From Streptomyces sp. Ru73 (GTDB lineage: Bacteria > Actinomycetota > Actinomycetes > Streptomycetales > Streptomycetaceae), in the NCBI RefSeq assembly GCF_002920575.1, contig NZ_PQSQ01000023.1, positions 1 to 64,000 of the forward strand: a stretch of 64,000 nucleotides of DNA, read 5' to 3'. Shown in pieces: positions 31,665-41,094 of the stretch. A program made the translations under genes and the position numbers. The notes under the pieces were generated by a model. The model searched no databases and was not told where the DNA came from. It saw nothing but the letters and a program-made list of their open reading frames with translations. Position 1 is the stretch's first letter, and each line of letters opens with the position of its first letter.

Positions 31665-32867
31665 TCAGCTGAGGGGGCGGCGGACGGTCGGGTCCCGGTC
31701 CGCCGGGGGGTGCGGGTCGGCCGTGGCGCCCGTGGCGTCCCCCGTCCGGCCGGTCACCGGCGGCTGCGGCGCCGGCCGCAGCGGCGGGCTGTCCGGGCTG
31801 CGGCGGACGATCAGTACGGTCGCGTCGTCCTTCAGCTCACCGCCGGTGAACACCGTCAGGTCGGCGCGCAGCGTCGCGGCCAGCTCGGCCGGCTCCAGCC
31901 CGGTCCAGCCCGCCAGCCGCTCGCGCAGCGGGTAGAACGTGCCGTCCCGGCGCCGGGCCTCGGTCACCCCGTCCGTGCACAGCACGGCCCAGTCCTCGTC
32001 CAGCGGCCACGCGTCGTAGGCCCGGCGCCGCTCGCCGGTCAGCTCGCCCAGGCCCAGCGGCAGCCACTCCCCCTCGTCCCGCTCGCTGACCCGGCCCTCG
32101 CGGATGACGTAGTACGGGATGTGGCCGCAGGACAGCGAGCGGCCGCGGCCGTCGGGGCCGACCTCCATGAGCAGCGCGGTCACGAAGCGCTCCGTGCCGC
32201 CCTGCGCGACGGAGCGCGCGTTGTGGCGCCGCAGGGAGGCTTCCATGCGGGCGGCGATGCCCTCCAGCGTCGCCTCGTAGTGCGCGGCCTCGCGGAAGGA
32301 CGCCAGCGCCTCGTGGCCCGCGCCGATCGCGGGCATGCCCTTGCCCTGCACGTCGCCGACGACCAGCCGGGTGCCGTACGGCGTCTCGACCGCCTCGTAG
32401 ATGTCGCCGCCGACCCGGGCGCCCTCGAGCGCCGAGACGTAGAACCCGGCGACCTCGTACGGGCCGGCCCGCAGCGGCAGCTCGTGCAGCATGGCGCGCT
32501 GCACCTCGTCGGCGACCAGCCGGGTCCGGTCGAAGGCGTCGTCGCGCCGGCGCCGGTTGTGGCAGAGCGCCAGCGCGAAGGCCGCGACCACCAGGGTGCC
32601 GAGCAGCCCCACGAGGGAGCCGGACACCGTCCACACGGAGAAGTTCACGGTGTACAGGACGGCGCTCGCGATCACGAAGGCCGCCGTGACCGCACCGGTC
32701 CAGCGCGCCGAGCAGCGCAGTGCGGCGAACATCGGCGCGATGCCGGCGAACGAAATGATCCGCACCTGAGGGCCGGTGATCATATCGGCCACCGCGAGCA
32801 GACAGACCACGAGGATCAGCAGCAGCGCCCTGCGCCGGCCGGCGTCCTGCAGTCGCGTGAAAGGCAT
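31665..32867 (-). CDS. Membrane-bound SpoIIE-type protein phosphatase
   Basis: 400 aa. About four membrane helices occupy residues 15-110, followed by a PP2C-like SpoIIE domain: ARVGGDIYEAVET, VVGDVQGKGMPAIGAGHEA, LCTDGVTEARRRDG and LKDDATVLIVRR supply the metal-binding Asp residues. Such enzymes dephosphorylate anti-anti-sigma factors in sigma-B-like stress switches. No anti-sigma or antagonist gene lies next to it. GGAAG precedes the ATG at 32867. Confidence 0.88.
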   Translation of the reverse strand: MPFTRLQDAGRRRALLLILVVCLLAVADMITGPQVRIISFAGIAPMFAALRCSARWTGAVTAAFVIASAVLYTVNFSVWTVSGSLVGLLGTLVVAAFALALCHNRRRRDDAFDRTRLVADEVQRAMLHELPLRAGPYEVAGFYVSALEGARVGGDIYEAVETPYGTRLVVGDVQGKGMPAIGAGHEALASFREAAHYEATLEGIAARMEASLRRHNARSVAQGGTERFVTALLMEVGPDGRGRSLSCGHIPYYVIREGRVSERDEGEWLPLGLGELTGERRRAYDAWPLDEDWAVLCTDGVTEARRRDGTFYPLRERLAGWTGLEPAELAATLRADLTVFTGGELKDDATVLIVRRSPDSPPLRPAPQPPVTGRTGDATGATADPHPPADRDPTVRRPLS

Positions 32868-33079
32868 AGCACTTCCAGGATGCGCACAGGACCCGCCGTC
32901 CTGCAGGGACGAAGGTCCCCCGCGCTCGGTCGACGGCCCTGCGGCGCACGGGCACGACGGGGCGGCGACGGGGGCGTACGGCGGCGCGGCCGCCCGGGCG
33001 AGGCCCCGTACGGGCGGGCGGCCGTACGGGGTACCCCCGGCCCTTGTCGCGGGCCGCGCGGGCGGCCTCGGCACGGAAA

Positions 33080-33106
33080 AGCCCCGGTGGCCGCTGCCAC
33101 CGGGGC
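33080..33106 (-). terminator. Rho-independent terminator
   Basis: AGCCCCGGTGGC and GCCACCGGGGCT form a 12-bp stem with loop of four, followed on the minus strand by TTTT, 22 bases past the stop of the peptidoglycan-binding gene. Confidence 0.85.
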
Positions 33107-33128
33107 TCCGTCCGTCGTGCGGGGCGGG

Positions 33129-35342
33129 TCAGCTCGGGTTCGTCGGGATGGTGACGACCCGCTGGGCCGGGGTGGTGCCGCGCAGCGCCTGGCTGACGGC
33201 GCTCGCGACCTCCTCGACGCTGACCGGCTTCTTCGTGCCGTTGCCCTTGGTGACCATGACGCCCTTGAACGTCTCGCCGTACAGGGCCTTGAGGGCCGGC
33301 CGGTCGTAGTACTCGACCAGCTTGCCGTCCACCGGCTTCATGGAGACGAACTTCGGGATGGACTTCTCGGGGCTGAAGGACACCGTGTGCTGCGCGTCCG
33401 TCCGCACCGTGATCAGCCCGGACATGGCGGGCTTCGCGAACGTCTTCAGCGCGCGGTTCACCTCGGAGTCCGGGACCGTCGGCTGCTGCATGCTGGTCTT
33501 GAGCGCCACGGCCTGCCCGTCGTTCCCGGCGAGCCGGTCCTCGTACGCCTGCGTGACCTTCTGCTTGGCCGCGTCGATGTCGACCGACTTGTACGGCTTG
33601 CCGTAGTGCGGGACGGCCTTGCCGGCGACGAAGTCTATGCCGCCGTCCTTGGCCGCGCCCTGCTCGCCGGCCACCGCCTTCAGCGCGATGTCCAGCTTCT
33701 CGTCGTCCACGATCAGCGCGGGCTCGGCCGTGCGGGCGCCGCCGAAGAGCGAGCCGATGACCGAGACCGGGTTGTAGTCGCGCCCCGACGCGCCCCGGAC
33801 GGTGGCCTGGGTGTCGATGTCCAGGCCCGCCTTGGCGGGGAGCAAGGTCTGCGGCTGTCCGTCGACGGTCAGCTTCAGCGGCGCTGACCTGCGGTCCTTC
33901 AGCGCCGCGTCGAGCTTCTCGACGGCCTGTTCCTTCGTCGTGCCGCCGATGTCCACGCCGAGGGCCGTGGTGCCGCTCGGCACGTCGGAGTGGTCCAGCA
34001 GCAGGCCGGCGCCGTACGCGACGCCCGCGAGCACGACGACGCCGCCGAGCACGAGGACGAGCTTGTTCCGGCCCTTCTTGGGCGGGTTGATCGGCTCGGG
34101 GATCTTCGCGCGCGGCGTGGGCTTCGGCGCCGCGGGCGTCTCGGACGCCTCGGGCTCGGCCGGCCGGTCGGCGGTCTGCGGCGCGGGCCGCCACGGCGCC
34201 GGGCCGTCGGCGGAGACCGTGGGGATGCCGCTGACCAGGGTGTCGCTGGAGGTGCGCTGATCCGTACCGGTGACCGGGCCGACGGCGCCGGTCGGCGGCT
34301 GCGGGGTCAGCTCGGCGGTGTCGTCGCTCCTCGGCGGCGGGGTGCTGCCGCCGGTGAGCGCGCCGCCCGGCCGCTCGCCGAAGGGGTCGGCCTGCCGGTC
34401 GCCGAAGGTGTCGCTCTGCCGTTCACCGAAGGGGTCGGCCTGCCGCTCACCGAAGGGATCGGCCTGCCGCTCACCGAACGGGTCGTTCTGCCGTTCACCG
34501 AAGGGGTCGGCCTGCCGCTCGCTGAAGGGGTCGGCCTGCCGCTCGCCCGTGAGGCTGGCCGGCGGCAGCGACTCGCCCGCCGCCAGCGCCTCCAGGCCGG
34601 AGCGCGGCCGGGGCTCGTCACCGGCCGGCGGGAACGACAGGTCGCCGCTGGCCGGACCGGTCGTCGGGCCGGACGGACCGGGCGCGCCCGGCACGGGGCC
34701 ACCGGGCCCCGCAGGACCGCCGCCACCCGGCGCGGCCGGGCCGTCGGAGAAGTACGGCAGCACGGAGTCCTGGCCGGGACCGGGACGCTGCCCGGCACCG
34801 GACGCACCGGGGCCCTGGCCCGCACCGGGGACCTGGCCCGCACCGGGGCCCTGGCCGCCGGCGGCCGGCACGCCGCCGGGCGGGGTGCCGCCCTGGCCGG
34901 CCGGGCCGCCCGTGGAGCGCTTCTTGCGCGGCGCGAACCAGTCGCTCGTACCGGAAGCGGCCGTCGGCTCCGTCTTCTCCTCGGGCGCGCTCACGTCGGG
35001 CGCGGCGGGCGCCGCCTGCGGCCGGGGCCGCGGCGTGCTGCCGGTGCGCTCGGCGTTCCGGTCGGCGCCGGACCGGCCGCCGCCGGTCCCCTCGGCACCG
35101 TTCGCCGCGGCGTCCTCGCCGACCGGCTTGCGGACCACGACCGGCGGGATCGGCCGCGATCCCGGAATATTGATCTTGATGCGCGTGGTCAGCGTGGTCT
35201 CGGTCTTGGGCTCCTCCGCCCGCGCCGCCACGGCCTCGTCGGCGTCGCCCTGGCGATTTCCGTACGGCGGGGTGCCCGAGGGGTAGGCGGCGGCGCCGCG
35301 CCCCTGGGGCCCGGAGGACGAACTGTCAGATTCACGACTCAA
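33129..35342 (-). CDS. Large membrane-anchored protein with peptidoglycan-binding domain
   Basis: 737 aa from a TTG with GGGAG eight bases upstream (MSRESDSSSSGPQGRG). Residues 1-450 are disordered, rich in Pro, Gly and Ser, with seven tandem ERQADPFG octapeptides coded near 34370-34560. One membrane helix (KLVLVLGGVVVLAGVAYGAG) follows PINPPKKGRNK, then two PG_binding_4-type domains (PF12229) with DVPSGTTALGVDIGGTTKEQAV. The usual VanW part is absent. A role at the cell wall is inferred. A longer ATG start at 35414 has no ribosome binding site. Confidence 0.8.
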   Translation of the reverse strand: MSRESDSSSSGPQGRGAAAYPSGTPPYGNRQGDADEAVAARAEEPKTETTLTTRIKINIPGSRPIPPVVVRKPVGEDAAANGAEGTGGGRSGADRNAERTGSTPRPRPQAAPAAPDVSAPEEKTEPTAASGTSDWFAPRKKRSTGGPAGQGGTPPGGVPAAGGQGPGAGQVPGAGQGPGASGAGQRPGPGQDSVLPYFSDGPAAPGGGGPAGPGGPVPGAPGPSGPTTGPASGDLSFPPAGDEPRPRSGLEALAAGESLPPASLTGERQADPFSERQADPFGERQNDPFGERQADPFGERQADPFGERQSDTFGDRQADPFGERPGGALTGGSTPPPRSDDTAELTPQPPTGAVGPVTGTDQRTSSDTLVSGIPTVSADGPAPWRPAPQTADRPAEPEASETPAAPKPTPRAKIPEPINPPKKGRNKLVLVLGGVVVLAGVAYGAGLLLDHSDVPSGTTALGVDIGGTTKEQAVEKLDAALKDRRSAPLKLTVDGQPQTLLPAKAGLDIDTQATVRGASGRDYNPVSVIGSLFGGARTAEPALIVDDEKLDIALKAVAGEQGAAKDGGIDFVAGKAVPHYGKPYKSVDIDAAKQKVTQAYEDRLAGNDGQAVALKTSMQQPTVPDSEVNRALKTFAKPAMSGLITVRTDAQHTVSFSPEKSIPKFVSMKPVDGKLVEYYDRPALKALYGETFKGVMVTKGNGTKKPVSVEEVASAVSQALRGTTPAQRVVTIPTNPS
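34370..34565 (-). repeat. Tandem 24-base repeats encoding ERQADPFG
   Basis: About seven imperfect copies of a 24-base unit, each encoding GERQADPF with small changes (ERQND, ERQSDT, GDRQ), sit inside the disordered region of the peptidoglycan-binding protein gene. The copies are close enough for unequal exchange. Confidence 0.75.
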
Positions 35343-35507
35343 AGCAGGATCTCCCGGTTGGCTCCGCCGCTCGTCATCAACGTGCTTGGGCGGCTCGGCG
35401 GCGCGCACCACCATACTGTCCGGCGCGAGCGGCGATCCGGGGTGCGCGGGAACGCTCCCCGAACGGACGTCCGCGCGCGCCGCGGAACAACGGCCTCGGA
35501 CCGCCCG

Positions 35508-35969
35508 TCACATGCCACGACGGGCCGTACCAAGATGCGCCGAGCGGCCCATCGACGCCGTGGTACAGATCACAGCGACGGCGATGCCGCCCAGCAGGTA
35601 GACGTAGGCCCCGAGGCCGGCACCGAAGACGAAGTCGCCCTCGGCGCGCGTCGTACTGAGCCCGATCACCGTGATGAGCCAGCCGGCGGCCGGGACCAGC
35701 GAACCGACGACGGAGACCGCCGCCCGCGCGCCGCCGGTGAACAGCGCCGCGGCGCCCGCCAGCGCGAGCAGCAGGCCGCCGGGGAACCACGCGCCCTGCA
35801 CCAGCGCCCCGGCCACCGCGGTCAGCACACCCAGTACGAAGAGCAGGACGTACAGCCCGGCCTTCAGGGCGCCGCCCGGCGGGTTCTCCGGCTGCCGCGC
35901 CGCTTCGGGGGCCTGCGCGCCGCCGCCGGACGCCCGGCTGCGCCCGCCGGCGCCTCCCGTGCCGCTCAT
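35508..35969 (-). CDS. DUF6113 family membrane protein
   Basis: 153 aa. A disordered Gly/Ala N-terminus is followed by four membrane helices ([20 protein letters not shown] and three more). Function is unknown. Its ATG overlaps the mshB stop by four bases (ATGA), so it is translated from the mshB mRNA; the same partner follows mshB in mycobacteria. Confidence 0.82.
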   Translation of the reverse strand: MSGTGGAGGRSRASGGGAQAPEAARQPENPPGGALKAGLYVLLFVLGVLTAVAGALVQGAWFPGGLLLALAGAAALFTGGARAAVSVVGSLVPAAGWLITVIGLSTTRAEGDFVFGAGLGAYVYLLGGIAVAVICTTASMGRSAHLGTARRGM

Positions 35970-36901
35970 CGCGCCGCCTCCGCCTGCTCCGCCGTCGTCT
36001 CCGGCCCGTCCGCCGTCCGTACGCCAGCGAACAGGTCGTCCTCCCGCTCGCCCTCCTTGGCACCCGAGGTGCCGCGTACGAGGCGGTAGTGCTCGCCGCC
36101 GATCAGCGGCTGCCCGAGGTCGTTGGAGAGCGCGAAGAACGAGCCGTCGACCGAGATCTGGGTGACGTGCGCACGCATGGCAGCGGCCTTCGCCGCGCTG
36201 TACTCGGGGGTGGCCGGGATCGAGGTGGTGACCTCCTCGTCCGGCACCACGCCCGGTACGTCGTCCACCTCGGCCACGCCGGGGAAGGGCATCCCGGCGG
36301 CGCGCAGCCGCTCGAAGCCCTCCTCGACCACGGAGCGCGGGCTGCAGTTCCAGTAGATCTTCTGGATCTCGTGCGGCGCGCCCAGCTCCGGCCGGAAGGC
36401 GGGATCGGCGGCCAGGTCGGCGGCGCGCATCGCCACGCGGTGGGCCTGGATGTGGTCGGGGTGGCCGTATCCGCCGTCCGGGTCATAGGTGACCAGGACC
36501 TGCGGGCGGACCTCGCGTACCACCGCGACCAGGTCGCCGGCGGCCGTGTCCAGGTCGGCCTGCCAGAAGGCGTCGGGGCGGTCGTTCTGCGGCGCGCCCA
36601 TCATCCCGGAGTCGCGGTAGCGGCCCGGGGCGCCGAGCTGGCGGTGGTCGGTGACGCCCAGCTCGGCCATGGCGGCGGCCAGTTCGCCGCTGCGGTAGGG
36701 GCCGAGCGTGTCGTCCTTGTCGGCGGCCAGGTGGGCGAGGTGCTCGGGGATGACCTCCCCCTCCTCACCCAGCGTGCAGGTCACCAGCGTGACGAGGGCA
36801 CCCTCGGCCGCATATCTGGCCATGGTGGCGCCGTTGTTGATCGACTCGTCGTCCGGGTGCGCGTGCACCAGCAGCAGACGGCGGGCGGGAAGGTCGGACA
36901 T
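35966..36901 (-). CDS. mshB: N-acetyl-1-D-myo-inositol-2-amino-2-deoxy-alpha-D-glucopyranoside deacetylase MshB
   Basis: 311 aa LmbE-family zinc hydrolase. The AHPDDE motif gives zinc ligands His15 and Asp18, and GGYGHPDH near residue 144 supplies His150. It removes the acetyl group from GlcNAc-Ins to give GlcN-Ins, the second step of mycothiol synthesis. TACGCT lies 6 bases before the ATG and there is no Shine-Dalgarno, so the message is probably leaderless. DUF6113 overlaps its 3' end. Confidence 0.94.
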   Translation of the reverse strand: MSDLPARRLLLVHAHPDDESINNGATMARYAAEGALVTLVTCTLGEEGEVIPEHLAHLAADKDDTLGPYRSGELAAAMAELGVTDHRQLGAPGRYRDSGMMGAPQNDRPDAFWQADLDTAAGDLVAVVREVRPQVLVTYDPDGGYGHPDHIQAHRVAMRAADLAADPAFRPELGAPHEIQKIYWNCSPRSVVEEGFERLRAAGMPFPGVAEVDDVPGVVPDEEVTTSIPATPEYSAAKAAAMRAHVTQISVDGSFFALSNDLGQPLIGGEHYRLVRGTSGAKEGEREDDLFAGVRTADGPETTAEQAEAAR

Positions 36902-36938
36902 GAGGACAGCGTACGAGCCGCGCGCCCGACACGGAGAA

Positions 36939-37040
36939 CCCGACCGGGTGATCCACCCGGTCGGGCGCCGCCGCCACCACTCAGGGGCGGCCGGGGAATG
37001 GTGCCACGGGCGCGTCCGGCCTCACCGCACGGGCCCGTGG
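36939..37040 (-). terminator. Two hairpins between the small membrane protein and mshB
   Basis: CCACGGGC (37004-37011) pairs with GCCCGTGG (37033-37040), just downstream of the small gene. CCCGACCGGGTG and CACCCGGTCGGG form a perfect 12-bp stem with a 3-base loop at 36939-36965. Together they should end transcription of the small gene before mshB. Confidence 0.75.
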
Positions 37041-37048
37041 AGCTTCGG

Positions 37049-37243
37049 TCAGAACTTGATGCCGCCGATCATCCCCGCAACGTTCGTGGTGAACTGTCTG
37101 ATGGTCGGCGCGATCGACGAGCTGGCGATGTAAAACCCCAGCAGTATGCAGACGACTGCGTGGCCCGCCTTCAAGCCTGACTTCTTCACCAGCAGGAAGA
37201 CGATGATCGCCAGCAGCACCACCGCCGAAATCGAGAGTGCCAC
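37049..37243 (-). CDS. Small membrane protein, 64 aa
   Basis: VALSISAVVLLAIIVFLLVK opens a first membrane helix; a second helix (AVVCILLGFYIASSSIAP) follows KKSGLKAGH. GGAGG lies 8 bases before the GTG at 37243, which decides the start over longer frames. Similar short proteins occur in streptomycetes, including on mobile elements, but the function is unknown. The gene is monocistronic, divergent from the S9 peptidase gene. Confidence 0.7.
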   Translation of the reverse strand: MALSISAVVLLAIIVFLLVKKSGLKAGHAVVCILLGFYIASSSIAPTIRQFTTNVAGMIGGIKF

Positions 37244-37450
37244 GGCGGTCACCTCCAAGTACGCACGGACGGAACGGGTTTGGGCGGATAGGACCCCGGC
37301 CGCTTTGGCCAATGGCTCCATACCCACACGTCCCAGCGATCATAACTATCGATCCCTGCGCATATGCCGGTGCACGGTTGCAGAGTGGGGGCGCACACGA
37401 TCTTGACGAGTGCGGCTGCCGTGAGCCCGGGGGCCCTTACGCTCGACCGC

Positions 37451-39604
37451 ATGACCGGACAGCTCTCATTTCCCCGGCAGCACGCGCGTACCCAGCGCTT
37501 CAGCCTGGGCGTGCCGCGCGCCTTCAGCATCTCGCCGGACGGCGGCCGCGTCGTCTTCCTCCGCTCCCGATCCGGCACCGATCGGGCGAACGTCCTGTGG
37601 GTCCACGACCTTGACGCCGGGCGCGAGTACGCCGCCGCCGACCCGGCGGAACTCCTGGGCGGCGCCGACGAGGAACTGTCCCCCGAGGAAAGGGCGCGCC
37701 GCGAGCGTACCCGGGAGGGCTCGGCCGGCGTCGTCGGGTACGCCACCGACGCGGCCGTCGAGCTCGCCGCCTTCCCCCTCTCCGGCCGGCTGTTCGTCGC
37801 CGAGCTGCGGGCCGGTACCTGCCGCGAACTGGCCGTGCCGGGGCCGGTGGTGGACCCGCGCCCGTCCCCCGACGGCCGGCACGTGGCGTACGTCGCGGGG
37901 GGCGCGCTGCGCGTCGCGCGCGTCGCGGACGACGGCACGGCGGACGACGACCGCGCGCTGGCGGCGCCGGACGGGCCGAACGTGACGTGGGGCCTCGCGG
38001 AGTTCATCGCGGCCGAGGAGATGAGCCGGTACCGCGGCTTCTGGTGGTCGCCGGAGAGCGACCGGCTGCTGGCCGCGCGGGTCGACGACTCCCCCGTGCG
38101 CCGCTGGTGGATCTCCGACCCCGCACACCCGGAGAAGGCGCCGGCCGAGGTGGCCTACCCGGCGGCCGGCACCGACAACGCCGAGGTCTCCCTCGCCCTG
38201 CTGGACCTGTCCGGCGAGCGCACGGACGTGGTCTGGGACCGCGAGCGCTACCCCTATCTCGCGCGGGTGCACTGGTCGGCGGCCGGGCCGCCGCTGCTCC
38301 TGGTCCAGTCCCGCGACCAGCGGTCGCAGCGCTACCTGGCGGTCGACACCGAGACCGGCGCCACCCGCCTGGTGCACGCGGACGAGGACCCGGTGTGGGT
38401 CGAGCCGTACCCGGGCGTGCCGGCCTGGACGCCGGACCGGCGGCTGGTGCGGATCGCCGACGAGGGCGGCGCGCGCAAGCTCTTCGTCGGGGACCGGCCG
38501 CTGACGTCGGCGCCGCTGCACGTGCGCGGAGTGCTCGACATCGGTCCGGACGACGTGCTGTTCTCGGCCAGTGCGGAGGATCTGCACGATGTCGGGATCT
38601 ACCGGGCGTGGTACCGCGGCAGCGGCGACCAGGGCGGCTGGGAGCGGGTGACGGAGCGCCCGTACGCCTCGTACTCCTCCGCGGTGCGCGTGGGCGAGAT
38701 CGCGGTCGTCTCGCACCTGTGCGCCGAGCGGCCGGGGACGAGCGTGGAGGTGCTGCGGCTGGCCGCCGACGGCAAGGAGACCCGGCTCGCGGAGATCCCC
38801 TCGTACGCGGAGACGCCGGTGCTCACCGCCCGGCCGCACTTCACGACGGCCGGCGAGCGGGAGATCCCGTGCGCGGTCCTGCTGCCGACCGGTTATCAGG
38901 AGGGGGACGGGCCGCTGCCGGTCCTGATGGACCCGTACGGCGGGCCGCACGCGCAGCGGGTGCTCGCGGCGCACAACGTCTTCCTCACCTCGCAGTGGTT
39001 CGCCGACCAGGGCTTCGCCGTGGTGGTCGCGGACGGCCGGGGCACCCCGGGCCGCTCCCCCGCCTGGGAGAAGGCGGTGTACGGGCGGATCGCGGAGGTG
39101 ACGCTGGAGGACCAGGTCGACGCGCTGCACGCGCTGGCGGAGCGGTTCCCGCTGGATCTGGACCGGGTGGCCATCCGGGGCTGGTCCTTCGGCGGCTTCC
39201 TGGCCGGGCTGGCCGCGCTGCGCCGCCCGGACGTCTTCCACGCGGCGGTGGTGGGCGCGCCGGTCACCGACCAGCGGCTGTACGACACCCACTACACGGA
39301 GCGGTACTTGGGACATCCGGACGAGGACCCCGCGTCCTACGTGCGGAATTCCCTGGTCACCGATGCCGGGCTGGTGGCGGCCGCCGATCAGCACCGGCCA
39401 ATGATGATCATTCATGGACTGGCCGACGACAACGTGGTGGTGGCGCATTCTCTGCGGTTCTCCTCGGCACTGCTGGCGGCCGGCCGGCCGCACGAGGTAC
39501 TCCCGTTGTCCGGCGTGACCCATATGACCCCGCAGGAACAGGTGGCCGAAAACCTGCTTCTCCTGCAAGTCGCATTCCTCAAGCGGAGCCTGGGCCTCTC
39601 CTAA
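37451..39604 (+). CDS. S9 family prolyl oligopeptidase (dipeptidyl-peptidase IV type)
   Basis: 717 aa. The N-terminal part has the WD-like beta-propeller (AFSISPDGGRVVFLRSR, PSPDGRHVAYVAGG) and the C-terminal third the alpha/beta-hydrolase domain with Ser579 (GWSFGG), Asp659 or 660 (GLADDN) and His691 (GVTHMTP). No signal peptide is evident, so it probably works in the cytoplasm on short peptides. Its place directly before a peptide importer suggests it digests imported peptides. TACGCT lies 7 bases before the ATG, so the mRNA is probably leaderless. Confidence 0.9.
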   Translation: MTGQLSFPRQHARTQRFSLGVPRAFSISPDGGRVVFLRSRSGTDRANVLWVHDLDAGREYAAADPAELLGGADEELSPEERARRERTREGSAGVVGYATDAAVELAAFPLSGRLFVAELRAGTCRELAVPGPVVDPRPSPDGRHVAYVAGGALRVARVADDGTADDDRALAAPDGPNVTWGLAEFIAAEEMSRYRGFWWSPESDRLLAARVDDSPVRRWWISDPAHPEKAPAEVAYPAAGTDNAEVSLALLDLSGERTDVVWDRERYPYLARVHWSAAGPPLLLVQSRDQRSQRYLAVDTETGATRLVHADEDPVWVEPYPGVPAWTPDRRLVRIADEGGARKLFVGDRPLTSAPLHVRGVLDIGPDDVLFSASAEDLHDVGIYRAWYRGSGDQGGWERVTERPYASYSSAVRVGEIAVVSHLCAERPGTSVEVLRLAADGKETRLAEIPSYAETPVLTARPHFTTAGEREIPCAVLLPTGYQEGDGPLPVLMDPYGGPHAQRVLAAHNVFLTSQWFADQGFAVVVADGRGTPGRSPAWEKAVYGRIAEVTLEDQVDALHALAERFPLDLDRVAIRGWSFGGFLAGLAALRRPDVFHAAVVGAPVTDQRLYDTHYTERYLGHPDEDPASYVRNSLVTDAGLVAAADQHRPMMIIHGLADDNVVVAHSLRFSSALLAAGRPHEVLPLSGVTHMTPQEQVAENLLLLQVAFLKRSLGLS

Positions 39605-39627
39605 TAGGAGGGAACGAAGCGAAAAGC

Positions 39628-39664
39628 GACCGGCCGGGGAGGCTGTCGGCCTCCCCGGCCGGTC
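39628..39664. terminator. Hairpin terminator after the S9 peptidase gene
   Basis: GACCGGCCGGGGAGGC and its complement form a 16-bp stem with loop TGTCG, 24 bases past the stop codon. Confidence 0.85.
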
Positions 39665-39973
39665 CACGGCACCCGCACGGCCGTACGCTGTCCAGGATGG
39701 CGCGTTCGTATATCGGTGCTGCGACGGCCAAGTGTCCTTCATGTTAAGGACGTTGAGGCCGATATGTCGCCCATGCCGTACACCTCCGGTTCCTGTCAAG
39801 CACGCCTGAGCGTCAATCTGCGCAATCTTCGCTCAAGAAGCGAACAAGCTGGCTACGGTCGGTCCGCAGACTCTTGACTGCGCCGTAAATCACTTGCGAA
39901 AGTCCGCTCATCCAGCGGTGCGACTCGGTGCCGCTTCACGTTCCAAGAGAACTCGGCGCGGGGGCACTTCGCG
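39665..39973 (+). promoter_or_regulatory. Promoter region of the bldK-like operon
   Basis: About 310 bases without a gene, AT-richer than average. GTCCTT (39734-39739) and AAGGAC (39746-39751) form an inverted repeat with a 6-base gap. TTCGCT (39828-39833) and AGCGAA (39839-39844) form another, lying ten bases before a TACGGT hexamer (39854-39859) that could be a -10 element, so a bound regulator would cover the -35 zone. Confidence 0.45.
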
Positions 39974-41005
39974 ATGACTAGTCCATCCCAGACCGCGGTT
40001 TCCAAGACCGACACCCCAGGACTTGGACCCGACGGGCTGAGCAAGGGAAAGGACCGCAAGGGCGGCGAATTGGTCGGTCGTTCGCCCGGGCAATTGATGT
40101 GGGCACGGTTCAAGCGTGACCGCACCGGAGTGATCAGCGCCTGGGTCGTCCTCTTCTTCTTCGCCGTGGGCGCACTGGCCCCGGTCATCTCCAAGCTGTA
40201 CGGCAAGGACCCCTACACGCGGTACGGCATGCTCACCCCGGGCCTGCTGACCAACGGCTACCCGACCCAGCCCAACGGCGGCATCTCGGGCGACTTCTGG
40301 TTCGGCATCGAACCGACCCTCGGCCGCGACGTCTTCATGCAGCTGGTCTACGGCATCCGCACCACGCTGTTCACCGCGGTCGCGATCACCATCGCCTCGG
40401 TGCTGACGGCCATCGTGCTGGGCGTGGCGGCCGGCTACTTCGGCGGCAAGACCGACTACTTCATCGGCCGGGTCATCGACCTGCTGATGGCCTTCCCGAA
40501 CCAGCTGTTCTTCGTGGCCTTCGTCCCCGTCGTGGGTGCCGTCTTCGTGGCCCCCGAGGACGCCATGCCGACCTGGCTGCGCGCGACCATCCTGATCCTG
40601 GTGATGTGGTTCCTCGGCTGGATGAGCCTCGCGCGGCTGCTCCGAGGACAGGTCCTCTCCTTGCGGGAAAGGGAGTTCGTCGAGGCCGCGAAGGTCTCCG
40701 GCGCCTCACCGGCCCGCATCATCCGGCGCGAACTGCTGCCGAACGTGGTGACGCCGATCCTGGTCCAGTCGACCTACATGCTGCCGAACTTCGTGACCTC
40801 CATCGCGGGCCTGTCCTTCCTGGGCGTCGGCTACGTCGAGCCCACCCCGGACTGGGGCCGGATGTTCGCGAACGCAGCCGACTACTACCGCAATGACATC
40901 ACGTACTTGTTCTTCCCGGGTCTCGCGATGGTGATCTTCATCGTCGCGTTCAACCTGCTCGGGGACTCGGTCCGGGACGCGTTCGACCCGAAGCGGGCTC
41001 GATGA
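39974..41005 (+). CDS. bldKA: ABC peptide importer permease, BldKA-like (OppC type)
   Basis: 343 aa with six membrane helices. The binding-protein-dependent permease signature EAAKVSGASPARIIRRELLPN near residue 240 contacts the ATPases, and GIEPTLGRDVFMQLVYGIRT marks the OppC branch. It is the first gene of a five-gene operon whose order (permease, lipoprotein, permease, ATPase, ATPase) equals S. coelicolor bldKA-E, which imports a morphogenetic oligopeptide signal. The bldK identity rests on gene order and neighbours, not on alignment. Confidence 0.75.
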   Translation: MTSPSQTAVSKTDTPGLGPDGLSKGKDRKGGELVGRSPGQLMWARFKRDRTGVISAWVVLFFFAVGALAPVISKLYGKDPYTRYGMLTPGLLTNGYPTQPNGGISGDFWFGIEPTLGRDVFMQLVYGIRTTLFTAVAITIASVLTAIVLGVAAGYFGGKTDYFIGRVIDLLMAFPNQLFFVAFVPVVGAVFVAPEDAMPTWLRATILILVMWFLGWMSLARLLRGQVLSLREREFVEAAKVSGASPARIIRRELLPNVVTPILVQSTYMLPNFVTSIAGLSFLGVGYVEPTPDWGRMFANAADYYRNDITYLFFPGLAMVIFIVAFNLLGDSVRDAFDPKRAR

Positions 41006-41094
41006 GATCCGTTCCGTGGGGGGTGCTGCCACCCCGGCACCGCATGAGTCAGGCAGCAGCAACGGATCAACGACAGGCAGGTGCATACACCGTC

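Noticed and set aside
34370..34565. CRISPR-like array
   Set aside because: The regular repeats encode a protein repeat without spacers; no cas genes are near.
39873..39905. Half BldD-like site (AGTGA on the minus strand) before the bldK-like operon
   Set aside because: Only one half matches; too weak to report as a site.
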